Shown: piece by piece, positions 44,324 to 44,366 of the stretch
Numbering within the stretch: the first letter of the stretch is position 1
Layout of the letters: each line of letters starts with the position of its first letter
NCBI GenBank assembly: GCA_903826775.1
Contig: CAIKFU010000078.1
Location: 1-44,366, forward strand
DNA from: an uncultured beta proteobacterium
GTDB lineage: Bacteria; Pseudomonadota; Gammaproteobacteria; Burkholderiales; Burkholderiaceae
Length of the DNA stretch: 44,366 bases
Direction: 5' to 3'
Position numbers and translations under genes: made by a program
Notes under the pieces: generated by a model
What the model saw: the letters and a program-made list of their open reading frames with translations, nothing else
Databases searched by the model: none
Told to the model about the DNA's origin: nothing

Positions 44324-44366
44324 GAAAATGAATTCCCCGCCTTAGCCGCTAGGCCGTCATCCTGAA

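Noticed and set aside
1..44366. CRISPR arrays, insertion sequences, prophage or plasmid genes, rRNA
   Set aside because: No regularly spaced repeats, transposase, integrase, phage or rRNA sequences were seen; all long frames are explained by chromosomal genes.

Overview
The window looks like an ordinary chromosomal segment of a small-genome, moderately AT-rich freshwater betaproteobacterium, most like Polynucleobacter (Burkholderiaceae). This rests on protein style, on the gene orders queG/tsaE/amiC, lptGF/pepA/holC and nadD-rsfS-rlmH-maf-rng, and on very tight packing with several TTG starts. I could not run a search, so the genus is an inference. I see no insertion sequences, phage genes, CRISPR arrays or rRNA.

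Layout: tRNA-Lys with its own promoter and terminator, then amiC and tsaE (minus), divergent from queG, azlC and azlD (plus). From 4.4 to 9.2 kb, a one-chain FAD/Fe-S 2-hydroxyacid dehydrogenase (YdiJ type) lies divergent from a class V glyoxylate-type aminotransferase and a GlcG-like protein, which together look like a glycolate/glyoxylate module. Next come a DEAD-box helicase, gluQ and dnaE. From 15.2 to 19.7 kb there is an LPS-core block of three glycosyltransferases with divergent msbA. From 19.7 to 26.4 kb an eight-gene minus-strand housekeeping run reads yebC-purD-hemF-nadD-rsfS-rlmH-maf-rng. Then come tRNA-Leu(CAA), a large Pat/ACD-type protein acetyltransferase, and a structured 369-bp gap behind it that holds two very small candidate membrane-protein genes. 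A CysB-type regulator, lptG and lptF follow on the minus strand, with pepA, holC and lgt on the plus strand.

The right end (36.5-43.5 kb) is a self-contained malonate utilisation locus: a LysR-type regulator, malonyl-CoA decarboxylase, a three-part TRAP transporter and malonyl-CoA synthetase. Malonate would be imported by the TRAP system, activated to malonyl-CoA and decarboxylated to acetyl-CoA. The leader of the decarboxylase gene carries paired ATTAAC/GTTAAT-type inverted repeats just upstream of a well-spaced sigma-70-like promoter, as expected for a LysR-controlled promoter. A TauE/SafE exporter gene closes the window on the minus strand.

The least described material is small: two short membrane-peptide ORFs behind cysB with a 14-bp perfect hairpin over the end of one, a 10-codon upstream ORF overlapping the start of the acetyltransferase gene, a 16-bp perfect palindrome in front of yebC, and an inverted repeat over the cysB promoter.
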